NCBI GenBank assembly: GCA_000949895.1 | Contig: JWIT01000006.1 | Span: 168,447-232,446 of the forward strand | DNA length: 64,000 nt | Reading direction: 5' to 3' | Origin: Agrobacterium arsenijevicii | Lineage (GTDB): Bacteria; Pseudomonadota; Alphaproteobacteria; Rhizobiales; Rhizobiaceae | Part shown: piece after piece, positions 1 to 9,089 of the stretch | Layout of the letters: each line of letters starts with the position of its first letter | How positions within the stretch are numbered: the stretch's first letter is position 1 | Notes under the pieces: generated by a model | Told to the model about the DNA's origin: nothing | Database searches by the model: none | What the model saw: only the letters and a program-made list of their open reading frames with translations | Made by a program: the position numbers and the translations under genes

Positions 1-1156
1 CAACCCCGGTAAACTTCGCAAGCCGCGACAATTCCGCGTCGAGTTTCTCGAGCCTTCCCGCCGAGGCACGTACGCCCGGTTCCAGCCACAGGCGACGCAC
101 ATCCAGCATGCTGCGCTTACGGTCCGCCTTCATGTCAATGCGGCCGATCAGCCGGTCGCCCTCCAGCAGCGGGAAGACGTAATAGCCATATTGCCGTTTC
201 GGCTCGGGTACGAAGACCTCGATGCGGTAATAAAAGCCGAACAGCCTTTCCGTTCGGTTGCGGTCGCGCAAAAGCGGATCGAAAGGGCTGAGGACGCGGA
301 CGCGGGAGGACGGTTCCGGCAGATCAGAGATATCGGCACTGAAATCCGCAAAGGCGTAAGACGGGCGGGCATTGCCGCCATCGCTTGCGAGAAGCGAGAC
401 CTCGCACAGCTCGTCACGATGGCTCTTGACCCAGTCCCTCGCCTCCTGCGGGGTGACGAGATCGAAAAAGGCGGCGATTTCGCCATGGGTGGCGAAACCA
501 AGCCGGGTGAGCGCCTGCCGGCAGGCCCAGTCAACGAACTCCGCATGCTCCACTTCACCTTCGTGATGCTCGCCCGGAATGACCCGTTCCGCCAGGTCGT
601 AGACCTTCTGGAAATTCACGCGGCCTGATATGGCAAGCTTGCCGGTATGCCACAGATATTCGAGTGCGGTCTTGGAAGGATGCCAGTTCCACCAACCGCC
701 GGACTGATGCCCCTCCTCCTTCAACTCCCGAGCCAGAACCGGACCGGTGGCGGAAATGCGCTCCAGCGTTTCAGCAAAAGCCGCATCGAAACCCTCGCCA
801 TGCCATTTGCGCCAGCGTTCCTGAATGATCGGCTCGCGGCGGCGGAAGCGGTGTTTCCAATAGGGGTAAAATTCCGTCGGCACGATGGAGGCGTCATGTG
901 TCCAGTGCTCGAAAAGCGCACGGTCCTTTTCCAGCAGCGTGGTCAGATGTTCACGCCTGTAGGTCTGGTTGCGGGAAAAAAGGATCTGGTGGTGGGCGCG
1001 CTCCACCGTGCCGATACTGTCCACCTGCACAAAACCGATATCGGTGATGAGCTGCAACAGGCCATCCTTGGAAAGCGCCTTGCCGGGCGGGGAGGAAAGC
1101 CCCTGCCGCGCCAGAAAAATCCGCCTTGCCGCTTCATTCGAAACCTTGATCGTCAT
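1..1156 (-). CDS. YcaQ/AlkX-type DNA glycosylase, winged-helix protein (3' end beyond window)
   Basis: The frame opens at the ATG complementary to 1154-1156 and stays open to base 1, so about 385 residues are visible and the C-terminus is missing. The N-terminal part is made of winged-helix-like segments. A Q-V-D triplet lies at residues 44-46 in the context GFVQVDSIG. Known of the family: AlkZ enzymes carry QxQ and AlkX/YcaQ enzymes carry QxD as catalytic motif, and they excise bulky alkylation damage and open interstrand crosslinks. The rest (HHQILFSRN, then RVLSPFDPLLRDR near residue 330) also fits YcaQ. It is divergent from the biotin transporter genes. Family call is firm; the substrate is inferred. 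Confidence 0.85.
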   Translation of the reverse strand, partial: MTIKVSNEAARRIFLARQGLSSPPGKALSKDGLLQLITDIGFVQVDSIGTVERAHHQILFSRNQTYRREHLTTLLEKDRALFEHWTHDASIVPTEFYPYWKHRFRRREPIIQERWRKWHGEGFDAAFAETLERISATGPVLARELKEEGHQSGGWWNWHPSKTALEYLWHTGKLAISGRVNFQKVYDLAERVIPGEHHEGEVEHAEFVDWACRQALTRLGFATHGEIAAFFDLVTPQEARDWVKSHRDELCEVSLLASDGGNARPSYAFADFSADISDLPEPSSRVRVLSPFDPLLRDRNRTERLFGFYYRIEVFVPEPKRQYGYYVFPLLEGDRLIGRIDMKADRKRSMLDVRRLWLEPGVRASAGRLEKLDAELSRLAKFTGV

Positions 1157-1271
1157 GGCGCTGAAGGTATGACGGCTTTTTCAGGATTGCAATGTTCTTT
1201 TTTTGTTCTTTGTTTCACTTCTGTTGATGACACGATATAGAACCGGAAAGCGACAGAGGGATGCATCAATC

Positions 1272-1952
1272 TTGGAAATCCGTTTCGACACCGCCGGTGA
1301 GACCTTCGAGGGCAGGCAGGCCTTGCAGCCACTGTCCCTGACATTGACGGAGAGACGTATCGGCGTGATCGGCCTCAACGGCTCGGGCAAGACCACTTTC
1401 GCGCGGCTGATCAACGGACTGACCAAGCCGACCGAGGGCAAGGTGTCCGTCAACGGCCTCGACACCGTAAAAGATGCGAAGGCGGTGTTGCAGACGGTCG
1501 GCTTCATTTTCCAGAATCCGCAGAACCAGATCATCCTGCCAATCGTGCGCGACGATGTCGCCTTCGGTCTCAAGCGGCTCGGCATCGGCAAGGCGGAAAC
1601 CGAAACAAGAGTGAAAGCCGTGCTGGCGCGGCTCGGTATCGCGCATCTGGAAGAACGGCGCGCGCATGAGCTTTCCGGCGGGGAATTGCAGCTTGCGGCG
1701 CTGGCAGCGCTTCTGGTCACCGACCCGCAAATCCTCATTCTCGATGAACCGACCAACCAGCTCGATCTGAAGAACCGTGCTATCGTGGAAAAAACGATTG
1801 CGGCGCTATCGCAGGCGCTGATCGTCATCACCCACGATCTGCCGCTGATCGCAGGCTTCGACCGTGTACTCGTGTTCCACGAGGGCGCCTTGATTGCAGA
1901 CGCGGCACCCGAAGAGGCGGTTGCCCGTTATCTGGAGGTGGCGTCACGATGA
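1272..1952 (+). CDS. bioM: BioM, ATPase of the ECF-type biotin importer
   Basis: Cytoplasmic ABC ATPase that powers biotin uptake with BioN and BioY. It has a Walker A GLNGSGKT near residues 34-41, Q-loop FQNPQNQ, signature LSGGE, Walker B ILILDEPTNQLD and an H-loop HD. I chose the TTG at 1272 because AGAGGG (1255-1260) sits 11 bases upstream. An in-frame ATG at 1227 lacks a ribosome binding site and would add 15 residues with no family counterpart. The stop overlaps the bioN start by four bases, so the two are translationally coupled. Its single ATPase domain matches group I ECF transporters. Specificity is inferred from BioY two genes downstream. Confidence 0.9.
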   Translation: MEIRFDTAGETFEGRQALQPLSLTLTERRIGVIGLNGSGKTTFARLINGLTKPTEGKVSVNGLDTVKDAKAVLQTVGFIFQNPQNQIILPIVRDDVAFGLKRLGIGKAETETRVKAVLARLGIAHLEERRAHELSGGELQLAALAALLVTDPQILILDEPTNQLDLKNRAIVEKTIAALSQALIVITHDLPLIAGFDRVLVFHEGALIADAAPEEAVARYLEVASR

Positions 1953-2554
1953 AGTCTCTGCATGTCGAAGGCACCGGCTGGCTGTACCGCGTCTCACCAC
2001 GCCTCAAGCTCGTGACGCTGATGGGCTTCAGCATTGCGCTGTTCCTCACCCGCGACCTGCTGTTTCTAGGATGCGCCGTAATCTTGGCCGCCATCATTCT
2101 GCGCGAGACGCGGCTGCCCTTTCGCGAGATCGGCCTGCGGCTGCGCCCGGTGATGCTGACCATCGTGCTTGTCGCCGCTTTCAGCTATCTGCTGCTCCCG
2201 GCCAATGATGCGAGTGTCAATCTTTTCCGGCTGACGGCGCTGGCACTTCTCGCCACCGCCGTCACCATCACCGTCAGCATCTCGCAGTTCATGGATGAGA
2301 TCGCCCTTGCCGCCGCCCCGCTGGAGAAGCTGGGGCTGGTCAAGGCTGCGGATATCGGGCTGGCCGTTGGGCTTGTGGTGCGGTTCGTGCCTGAGATCGT
2401 CAATCGTTACCACGCCGTGCGCGATGCGCACCGGGCGCGCGGCCTTCCCGTTCGGTTTGCGACGATCATCGTGCCGCTGGTGATTATGACGTTGAAGGAT
2501 GCCGATGCCATTGCCGACGCCATTGACGCGCGCGGTTTCAGAGGCCAAAGCTGA
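1949..2554 (+). CDS. bioN: BioN, CbiQ-type transmembrane T component of the biotin importer
   Basis: Membrane energy-coupling subunit of 201 residues in the CbiQ/EcfT family. Hydrophobic helices occupy roughly residues 20-115. Two Ala-Arg-Gly signatures are visible near the C-terminus, HRARGLP and DARGFRG. In known ECF T components these contact the grooves of the ATPases. The gene overlaps bioM by ATGA and is followed 31 bases later by bioY. The order ATPase, T subunit, S subunit is that of rhizobial bioMNY. No unusual features. Confidence 0.92.
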   Translation: MKSLHVEGTGWLYRVSPRLKLVTLMGFSIALFLTRDLLFLGCAVILAAIILRETRLPFREIGLRLRPVMLTIVLVAAFSYLLLPANDASVNLFRLTALALLATAVTITVSISQFMDEIALAAAPLEKLGLVKAADIGLAVGLVVRFVPEIVNRYHAVRDAHRARGLPVRFATIIVPLVIMTLKDADAIADAIDARGFRGQS

Positions 2555-2585
2555 CGGCAAAACAACCATCCGGAGTTTCCGAGCC

Positions 2586-3149
2586 ATGACGACCCGCGAC
2601 CTTGTGCTGATTTCGCTGTTTTCCGCCATCATCATCGCGCTCGGTCTTCTGCCACCGATCACCCTTGGCTTCATCCCCGTACCGATCACCGCGCAGTCGC
2701 TCGGCGTCATGCTAGCCGGCGTCGTGCTGGGGGCAAAACGCGGCACGCTTGCGGTCCTCCTGACGATCCTGATTGCCGCCATCGGTCTTCCTGTCCTTTC
2801 GGGCGGACGCGGCGGCCTTTCCATCTTCACCACGCCGACCACGGGCTTCCTGATCGGCTGGATCGCAGCCGTTTTCGTCACCGGCACTCTCTCGGAAAAA
2901 TTCGTCAATCGCAGCCAGTCCGCACTGACGCAGGGTATCGGTTTCTTCATCGCCAGCCTGATCGGCGGCGTGGTCGTGCTTTACGCTTTCGGCATCACCT
3001 ATCTGGCGCTGGTCGTCGGGCTTGGTTTCGAGAAGGCATTCATGGGTTCGCTGCTCTTCATTCCGGGCGATGCGCTGAAGGCCGTGCTCGCCGCACTTGC
3101 CGGCCGCGCCGTGATGGCGGGTTATCCGCTTCTGCCGCAGCGCGCCTGA
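2586..3149 (+). CDS. bioY: BioY, biotin-binding S component
   Basis: Integral membrane substrate-capture protein of 187 residues with about six hydrophobic segments. The start is ATG 2586 (MTTRDLVLISLF); the longer in-frame extension from 2499 lies inside bioN and is not used. Family hallmarks are the early GLLPPITLGFIPVPITAQ stretch and the GGRGGLSIFTTPTTGF loop, which in BioY proteins form the biotin site. BioY can bind biotin alone, and with BioMN forms a high-affinity importer. A BioR-type operator was looked for upstream of bioM and not found. Confidence 0.93.
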   Translation: MTTRDLVLISLFSAIIIALGLLPPITLGFIPVPITAQSLGVMLAGVVLGAKRGTLAVLLTILIAAIGLPVLSGGRGGLSIFTTPTTGFLIGWIAAVFVTGTLSEKFVNRSQSALTQGIGFFIASLIGGVVVLYAFGITYLALVVGLGFEKAFMGSLLFIPGDALKAVLAALAGRAVMAGYPLLPQRA

Positions 3150-3174
3150 GCGCGATTTCTCCGGGAGGAAAAGA

Positions 3175-4110
3175 ATGGCGACCCGTCTTTACGAACATCC
3201 GATCTTCCTCGAACACATCACGCCCGAAGGCCACCCCGAGCGGCCGGATCGTCTGCGGTCGCTGAACATCGCGCTCGAACATCCGAATTTCGAGCGGCTG
3301 GTCCGGAAGCAAGCGCCGCAGGCCAATGAGGACGCCGTGCTTCTGGCGCATCCGGAGGAGCATCTGCTTGCCGTCATGCGCCAGATCCCCGAAGAGGATG
3401 GCGAGATCAATCGCATCGAGGCCGACACCTATGTCTCGCCGAAGAGCCTGCAGGCAGCGCTGACCGGCATAGGTGCTGCGATGGCCGCGGTGGATGACGT
3501 GTTTACCGGTGCTGCCGACAACGTCTTCGTTGCCGCCCGCCCGCCCGGCCACCATGCGGAAACCGCAAAGGCCATGGGCTTCTGTCTCTTCAACAATGCC
3601 GCAATCGCCGCCCGCCATGCGCAGAAGGTGCATGGCGCGGAACGCGTCGCCATCATCGACTGGGACGTGCATCACGGCAACGGCACGCAGGATATCTTCT
3701 GGAACGACACATCAGTGCTGTTCTGTTCCACCCACCAGATGCCGCTTTACCCGTGGAGCGGCGATAAAAATGAAACCGGCGTGAAGAACAACGTCGTCAA
3801 CGCGCCGCTTTCGCCCAATACCGGAAGCGATCATTTTCGCGAGGCGTTCAAATCCCGCGTCCTGCCGGCGATTGCCGATTTTTCGCCTGATCTCATCCTC
3901 ATCTCCGCCGGTTTCGACGCACACCACCGCGATCCGCTGGCGCAGATCAATCTGGTCGGCGAAGATTTCGACTGGGCCACGGGCCGGCTTCTGGAAATGG
4001 CCGACAAATACGCATCGAACCGGGTCGTCAGCCTGCTTGAAGGTGGTTATGATCTGGAAGGGCTGGCGGAATCGGCAGCCATGCATATTTTGAGAATGAT
4101 GAAGGGTTGA
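3175..4110 (+). CDS. Histone deacetylase-like amidohydrolase
   Basis: Zinc-dependent deacetylase of the class II HDAC / acetylpolyamine amidohydrolase superfamily, 311 residues, cytoplasmic. The active-site His pair is in PPGHHAE (residues 126-127). Zinc ligands are in [10 protein letters not shown] (Asp164, His166) and a later Asp in [12 protein letters not shown]. The start ATG 3175 has GGGAGG at 3162-3167. The stop is two bases before the xseB start, a pairing common in rhizobia, and dxs lies downstream. The physiological substrate cannot be read from sequence; acetylpolyamines or acetylated proteins are the usual guesses. Confidence 0.9.
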   Translation: MATRLYEHPIFLEHITPEGHPERPDRLRSLNIALEHPNFERLVRKQAPQANEDAVLLAHPEEHLLAVMRQIPEEDGEINRIEADTYVSPKSLQAALTGIGAAMAAVDDVFTGAADNVFVAARPPGHHAETAKAMGFCLFNNAAIAARHAQKVHGAERVAIIDWDVHHGNGTQDIFWNDTSVLFCSTHQMPLYPWSGDKNETGVKNNVVNAPLSPNTGSDHFREAFKSRVLPAIADFSPDLILISAGFDAHHRDPLAQINLVGEDFDWATGRLLEMADKYASNRVVSLLEGGYDLEGLAESAAMHILRMMKG

Positions 4111-4112
4111 AA

Positions 4113-4367
4113 ATGACGGAAAATGCCAACACAGCCGATGTCAGCGGTTATTCCTTCGAAAAGGCCGTCGCCGAGCTGGAAAGCATTGTAGCACGCCTGG
4201 AACGCGGCGACGTGGCTCTCGACGAATCGATCGCCATCTACGAGCGCGGCGAAGCCCTGAAGAAACATTGCGAGACGCTTCTGAATGCCGCTGAAAAGCG
4301 CATCGAGAAAATCCGTCTCGACCGCGCCGGAAAACCGCAGGGCGTGGAGCCGCTGGACGGCGAATAA
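4113..4367 (+). CDS. xseB: Exodeoxyribonuclease VII small subunit
   Basis: An 84-residue helical protein that joins XseA to form exonuclease VII, which degrades single-stranded DNA into oligonucleotides. The core [21 protein letters not shown] followed by [15 protein letters not shown] is diagnostic. The start is ATG 4113, served by GAAGGG at 4101-4106 inside the end of the deacetylase gene; an upstream TTG at 4107 is less likely. It is translationally linked to the deacetylase gene. XseA is not in the window, as is usual. Confidence 0.95.
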   Translation: MTENANTADVSGYSFEKAVAELESIVARLERGDVALDESIAIYERGEALKKHCETLLNAAEKRIEKIRLDRAGKPQGVEPLDGE

Positions 4368-4468
4368 ACACGTCCTGTTGAACGGAGCGACACAGCGTTC
4401 AACATCTCGGCGCTGCCATATTGTGCCGTTCGTGATAGGCTTCCGGGTAACGATACGAGGAGCTTCCG

Positions 4469-5392
4469 ATGTCCTTTTTTCCCGGCAACGATCCTGTCGC
4501 GGGTGATGCTTTCGCCTGCGACGCCATCGAAAACCTCATCATTCCGCGCACCAGCGATATTGGCGGCTTTGCGGTGCGGCGCGCGCTGCCGACACGGCAG
4601 CGGCGTCTCGTCGGCCCCTTCATCTTTTTCGATCGCATGGGACCGGCCATCCTGAAGGCGGGCGAAGCGCTCGACGTCAAGCCGCATCCGCATATCGGGC
4701 TTTCCACCGTCACCTATCTGTTCGACGGCGAGATCAAACATCGCGACAGTCTCGGCACCGAGCTCGTGATTCGCCCCGGCGATATCAACCTGATGACGGC
4801 CGGGCGCGGCATCGTGCATTCGGAACGCACGCCGGAAAACCTGCGCGGCCATCCGCTTTCCATGTCCGGCCTGCAAACCTGGCTTGCCCTGCCCGATCAT
4901 ATGGAAGAAATCGCCCCGGCCTTTTCCCACACGGCAAGGGAAGACATGCCGCTGATCGACCTCAAGGGCGCGTCCGGTCGGGTCGTGGTTGGCGAGTTCG
5001 AAGGCCTCACCTCTCCCGTTTCGGCCTTCACCGATACGCTTTATGTCGACCTGACGCTGGAACCGGGTGTGAAATTCCCATTCTCCGCCGACCATGAGGA
5101 ACGGGCGATCTACATTCTTTCCGGCTCTCTGGATGTCGCGGGCGACGTTTTTGCTGCCGATCAGCTGCTCGTTTTCCGGCCCGGCGACGATATCACGCTT
5201 CAGGGCGGCAGCGGCGGCTGTCACATCATGATCTTCGACGGGGCTGCACTCAATCAGCGTCGCTACATCTGGTGGAACTTCGTTTCGTCATCAAAAGAAC
5301 GCATAGAGCAGGCCAAACAGGAGTGGAGAACCGGACGCTTCGATATCGTTCCCGGCGACGAAGAAGAGTTTGTCCCTTTGCCGGAGGGTTGA
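4469..5392 (+). CDS. Pirin family protein
   Basis: Bicupin, 307 residues. The N-terminal cupin carries the expected metal ligands His73 and His75 (KPHPHIG), His117 and Glu119 (GIVHSE). Bacterial pirins bind iron and some have quercetin 2,3-dioxygenase activity; others act as regulators, so the role here is open. GAGGAG lies just upstream of ATG 4469. The gene sits between xseB and dxs, where it interrupts a common xseB-dxs pairing. Confidence 0.88.
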   Translation: MSFFPGNDPVAGDAFACDAIENLIIPRTSDIGGFAVRRALPTRQRRLVGPFIFFDRMGPAILKAGEALDVKPHPHIGLSTVTYLFDGEIKHRDSLGTELVIRPGDINLMTAGRGIVHSERTPENLRGHPLSMSGLQTWLALPDHMEEIAPAFSHTAREDMPLIDLKGASGRVVVGEFEGLTSPVSAFTDTLYVDLTLEPGVKFPFSADHEERAIYILSGSLDVAGDVFAADQLLVFRPGDDITLQGGSGGCHIMIFDGAALNQRRYIWWNFVSSSKERIEQAKQEWRTGRFDIVPGDEEEFVPLPEG

Positions 5393-5490
5393 AATTCTAT
5401 AGAAGTGAACGACATGCAGGACTGGACCGTCGGCTTTCCATATGAAAGACGCTCTGGCGCCGCCGCTGACCACGAGAAAAGGCCGAACGA

Positions 5491-7410
5491 TTGACCGGAA
5501 TGCCACAGACCCCATTGCTTGACCGGGTGAATTTTCCATCCGATCTCAAGGAGATCGACGATCGCGACCTGCCGGAACTGGCAAGGGAACTACGCGACGA
5601 GATGATCGACGCGGTGTCGAAAACCGGCGGGCATCTGGGTGCGGGCCTTGGTGTGGTGGAACTGACGATTGCCATCCACAAGGTCTTCAACACACCGGAA
5701 GACCGGCTGATCTTCGATGTCGGCCACCAATGTTACCCGCACAAAATCCTGACCGGCCGTCGCGAGCGCATTCGCACGCTGCGCCAGGAAGGCGGTCTTT
5801 CCGGCTTCACCCGGCGGGCCGAAAGCGAATATGACGATTTCGGCGCCGGCCATTCCTCCACCTCCATTTCCGCCGGTCTCGGCATGGCGGTGGCGGCGGG
5901 GTTGGATCAGAGCGACCGCAAGGTCATCGCCGTCATCGGTGACGGCTCCATGTCGGCGGGCATGGCGTTTGAGGCGCTCAACAATGCCGGTGCGCTTGAT
6001 GCCCGGCTGATCGTCATTCTCAACGACAACGACATGTCGATTGCGCCGCCGACGGGCGCGATGAGCGCCTATCTGGCGCGTCTCGCATCCGGCCGCACCT
6101 ATATGGGCTTCCGTGATTTCGGCAAGAAACTCACCGCCTATCTCGGCAAGACCATCGACCGCGCCATTACCCGCGCCGTGACCCATGCGCGTGGTTACGT
6201 GACCGGCGGCACACTGTTCGAGGAACTTGGCTTCTATCACATCGGCCCGATCGACGGTCATTCCTTCGATCACCTGCTGCCGGTGCTGCGCAATGTGCGC
6301 GACAACCAGAAAGGTCCTGTCCTCATCCATGTGGTGACGCAGAAGGGCAAGGGTTATGCGCCGGCGGAAGCGGCAGCGGACAAATATCACGGCGTCAACA
6401 AGTTCGACGTCATCACCGGTGCACAGGCGAAAGCCAAGCCGAATGCGCCGAGCTATACCAGCGTCTTTGCCGAAGCGCTGATCCAGGAAGCCACCCTCGA
6501 CGACAAGATCATCGGCGTCACCGCCGCCATGCCTAATGGTACCGGTCTCGACAAGATGGCCGAGCTTTTCCCGGCTCGCACCTTCGATGTCGGCATTGCC
6601 GAACAGCACGCCGTTACCTTCGCGGCGGGGCTTGCGGCCGATGGCTACAAGCCGTTCTGCGCGCTTTATTCCACCTTCCTGCAACGCGGTTACGACCAGC
6701 TGGTGCATGATGTGGCCATCCAGAGCCTGCCCGTGCGCTTCCCGATCGACCGGGCCGGTTTCGTCGGTGCGGATGGACCGACCCATGCCGGTTCCTTCGA
6801 CACCACCTTCCTTGCCACCCTGCCCGGCATGGTGGTGATGGCGGCGGCAGACGAGGCCGAGCTGAAACATATGGTCCGCACTGCCGCAGCCTATGACGAA
6901 GGCCCGATTTCCTTCCGTTATCCGCGCGGCGAAGGCGTGGGCGTCGAGATGCCGGTGCGCGGCGAGATCCTGCAGATCGGCAAGGGCCGTATCATCAAGG
7001 AAGGCACCAAGGTTGCACTGCTCTCCTTCGGCACGCGCCTTGCCGAATGCCTGGCGGCGGCCGAAGACCTCGATGCCGCAGGACTTTCAACCACGGTTGC
7101 CGATGCGCGCTTCGCCAAGCCGCTCGATCTCGACCTCATTCGCCAGCTTGCCGCCCATCACGAAATTCTGGTGACGATCGAGGAAGGCTCCGTCGGCGGT
7201 TTCGGCGCACATGTGCTGCATTTCATGGCAAGTGCGGGATTGCTCGACCATGGCCCCAAGGTTCGGACGCTCACTTTGCCTGACCAATGGGTCGAGCAGG
7301 CCAAGCCCGAGACCATGTATGCCAATGCCGGCCTCGACCGTGCCGGCATCGTTTCCACGGTATTTGATGCCCTCGGCCAGCGCCGGGTGGATATGGGTTT
7401 CGCTGGCTGA
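5491..7410 (+). CDS. dxs: 1-deoxy-D-xylulose-5-phosphate synthase
   Basis: First enzyme of the MEP isoprenoid pathway. It condenses pyruvate and glyceraldehyde 3-phosphate to DXP using thiamine diphosphate and Mg. It is 639 residues, full family length. Visible elements: His48 and His79 (DVGHQ), ThDP motif starting GDGS at 150 with Asn164, HSSTS at 121, and the Glu of [10 protein letters not shown] that protonates the cofactor. Start: TTG 5491 with GAGAAAAGG 7 bases upstream; ATG 5500 is an alternative three codons in. DXP also feeds thiamine and pyridoxal synthesis. A strong hairpin follows. Confidence 0.97.
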   Translation: MTGMPQTPLLDRVNFPSDLKEIDDRDLPELARELRDEMIDAVSKTGGHLGAGLGVVELTIAIHKVFNTPEDRLIFDVGHQCYPHKILTGRRERIRTLRQEGGLSGFTRRAESEYDDFGAGHSSTSISAGLGMAVAAGLDQSDRKVIAVIGDGSMSAGMAFEALNNAGALDARLIVILNDNDMSIAPPTGAMSAYLARLASGRTYMGFRDFGKKLTAYLGKTIDRAITRAVTHARGYVTGGTLFEELGFYHIGPIDGHSFDHLLPVLRNVRDNQKGPVLIHVVTQKGKGYAPAEAAADKYHGVNKFDVITGAQAKAKPNAPSYTSVFAEALIQEATLDDKIIGVTAAMPNGTGLDKMAELFPARTFDVGIAEQHAVTFAAGLAADGYKPFCALYSTFLQRGYDQLVHDVAIQSLPVRFPIDRAGFVGADGPTHAGSFDTTFLATLPGMVVMAAADEAELKHMVRTAAAYDEGPISFRYPRGEGVGVEMPVRGEILQIGKGRIIKEGTKVALLSFGTRLAECLAAAEDLDAAGLSTTVADARFAKPLDLDLIRQLAAHHEILVTIEEGSVGGFGAHVLHFMASAGLLDHGPKVRTLTLPDQWVEQAKPETMYANAGLDRAGIVSTVFDALGQRRVDMGFAG

Positions 7411-7425
7411 GAGCACATTTCTTAC

Positions 7426-7461
7426 GATGAGGCGGCGCGGGGACAACCACGCCGCCTCGTC
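7426..7461. terminator. Convergent terminator hairpin between dxs and the NTF2-like gene
   Basis: Twelve-base arms (7426-7437 and 7450-7461, GAGGCGGCG core, one G-U pair) around a 12-base loop. It lies in the 54-bp gap between two genes that end facing each other. No strong T tract on either side. Confidence 0.6.
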
Positions 7462-7464
7462 GCA

Positions 7465-7827
7465 TTATGCTGCGGCGCCGTCGAGGAAACCGACGACATT
7501 TTCAATCCGCCCCTCGGCATCGCGGCTGACGACATCGGTGCCGCCGGCCACATCTTCTCCCGCTGGCGAGACCAGACGCCATGAGAACCGGGTAAAGACG
7601 CCGTGGCCATCCGGGGTGCCTGTCAGAACGAAGCGAAAGCCCGGAAAGTTCTGGCGCGCCGCGTCGATCATCGCGGCAATCCCCTGTTGCCCCTCACCCT
7701 GCATCATAGGATCCACGTAGCGCGCCGTTTCGGTCCACGCCTTGTTGACGAGGTGCTGGCGGCGTTCACCGTCCTCCTCGTTCCAGACCGCGAGATAGGT
7801 TTCGGCGATTGCGAGATGTTGCGTCAT
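7465..7827 (-). CDS. NTF2/SnoaL-like fold protein
   Basis: Small cytoplasmic protein of 120 residues with the SnoaL/NTF2-like cone fold pattern: N-terminal helix (AIAETYLAVWNEEDGERRQHLV), then ARYVDPMMQGEGQQGI and a C-terminal strand pair FSWRLVSPAGEDVAGGTDVV. Start ATG 7827 has AAGGAG eight bases upstream. It is divergent from an XRE regulator 107 bases away, and regulator plus small NTF2 protein is a common local regulatory pairing. No catalytic residues can be assigned. Function unknown. Confidence 0.8.
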   Translation of the reverse strand: MTQHLAIAETYLAVWNEEDGERRQHLVNKAWTETARYVDPMMQGEGQQGIAAMIDAARQNFPGFRFVLTGTPDGHGVFTRFSWRLVSPAGEDVAGGTDVVSRDAEGRIENVVGFLDGAAA

Positions 7828-7934
7828 GATTGCGCTCCTTTTGGTTGACGGCCTGAGCATGCCGGGGGCTGTGACGCAGAACAATTACCTCAGGGGTAAT
7901 CGCATTGCGGATATCTTCTGCTAGGCTGCGGGGC

Positions 7935-8729
7935 ATGACACATCACCAAGAACATGTCGGCCAGGTGCTGAAGGAATGGCGGGCCCGCCGCAGATTAAGC
8001 CAGCTCGATCTGGCGTCAGATGCGGAGATATCGGCGCGCCATCTGAGCTTTGTGGAAAGCGGGCGGTCATCGCCCAGCCGCGAGATGCTGACGCGGCTGG
8101 CGGAGCAGCTATCGATGCCCGCCCGTGCCACCAACCGGCTGATGCTGGCCGCTGGTTATGCGCCGATCCATTCCGAACGATCGCTGGATGCGCCGGACAT
8201 GACAGCAGCCCGCAAGGCCGTCGAAACCGTGGTGCAGGGGCACATGCCCTTCCCGGCACTTGCCGTCGACCGCCACTGGAATCTCGTGCTTGCCAATGAT
8301 GCGATCAAATCGCTTCTCGCCGGCATATCCGAAGACCTGCTTCACCCGCCCCTCAATGTATTGCGGCTGAGCCTGCATCCGGATGGCTTGAGTTCACGCA
8401 TCGTCAATCTTGCCGAATGGCGACATCACCTTCTGGATCGCCTGCGACGGCAGGTCGAGGAGACCGGCGACGAGACGCTCTCCCGGTTACATGCGGAACT
8501 TTCCGCCTATCCGGCGCCGGCGGCTCCGCGGCATGTCGCCGGGACCGATCCGTTGGCGATACCGCTTGAACTGCGCGATCCGTCGTCTGGGGGCGTGCTG
8601 CGCTTCATCTCGACCACCACGGTTTTCGGAACCGCAACGGATGTGACGCTGTCCGAGCTGGTGCTTGAATGTTTCTACCCGGCCGACGCGGAGACCCGCG
8701 CCGCCCTGATGTACGGCACAAAGGAGTAA
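7935..8729 (+). CDS. XRE-family regulator with MmyB-like ligand-binding domain
   Basis: 264 residues. An N-terminal Cro/C1 helix-turn-helix occupies about residues 8-65 (RRRLSQLDLASDAEISARHLSFVESGRS). The remainder (PFPALAVDRHWNLVLAN, then about 150 residues) matches the MmyB-like ligand-binding, PAS-type domain. Such proteins are usually local repressors or activators with a hydrophobic ligand. It is divergent from the NTF2-like gene and is followed six bases later by an ABM monooxygenase, so it probably controls one or both. Start ATG 7935 excludes a ten-residue unsupported extension. Confidence 0.88.
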   Translation: MTHHQEHVGQVLKEWRARRRLSQLDLASDAEISARHLSFVESGRSSPSREMLTRLAEQLSMPARATNRLMLAAGYAPIHSERSLDAPDMTAARKAVETVVQGHMPFPALAVDRHWNLVLANDAIKSLLAGISEDLLHPPLNVLRLSLHPDGLSSRIVNLAEWRHHLLDRLRRQVEETGDETLSRLHAELSAYPAPAAPRHVAGTDPLAIPLELRDPSSGGVLRFISTTTVFGTATDVTLSELVLECFYPADAETRAALMYGTKE

Positions 8730-8735
8730 GCATCC

Positions 8736-9089
8736 ATGCACACCACCTATCTCATCGGCTTCAAGGTCCGTGCCGACCAGCGCGAACGTTTTCTGGCATT
8801 GCTGAACGATCTGCTCGACGCCATGCGACACGAGAACACCTTTGTGAACGCGACCCTGCATCGGGACGGCGAGAACGAAAACCACTTCCTGCTGCACGAG
8901 ACCTGGAGCGACCATCAGGACGTGCTCGACGTTCAGGTTCATCGTCCCTATCGGCAGGCTTGGCACGATGCCCTGCCCGAGCTTCTGGATGCCCCGCGCG
9001 ACATTTCCGTCTGGCACCCCATGCGGGCCGATCATGCCGGTCCGGCGGCGAAGCTTGGTAACTCTCCGCCTATGTACCCTGCGGCCTGA
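8736..9089 (+). CDS. Putative antibiotic biosynthesis monooxygenase (ABM/YgiN type)
   Basis: 117 residues. A ferredoxin-like ABM domain occupies about residues 3-95: MHTTYLIGFKVRADQRERFL, then NATLHRDGENENHFLLHETW, then a final helix with HRPYRQAWHDALPELL. ABM proteins include cofactor-free quinol monooxygenases and heme-degrading enzymes. Substrate here is unknown. AAGGAG at 8722-8727 overlaps the stop of the XRE gene, so the two are one transcript. Its last 20 bases overlap the end of the convergent transporter gene. Confidence 0.8.
   Translation: MHTTYLIGFKVRADQRERFLALLNDLLDAMRHENTFVNATLHRDGENENHFLLHETWSDHQDVLDVQVHRPYRQAWHDALPELLDAPRDISVWHPMRADHAGPAAKLGNSPPMYPAA

Noticed and set aside
1157..1271. 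BioR operator before bioM
   Set aside because: No TTATAGATAA-like palindrome is present; ACGATATAGAAC is too weak a match.
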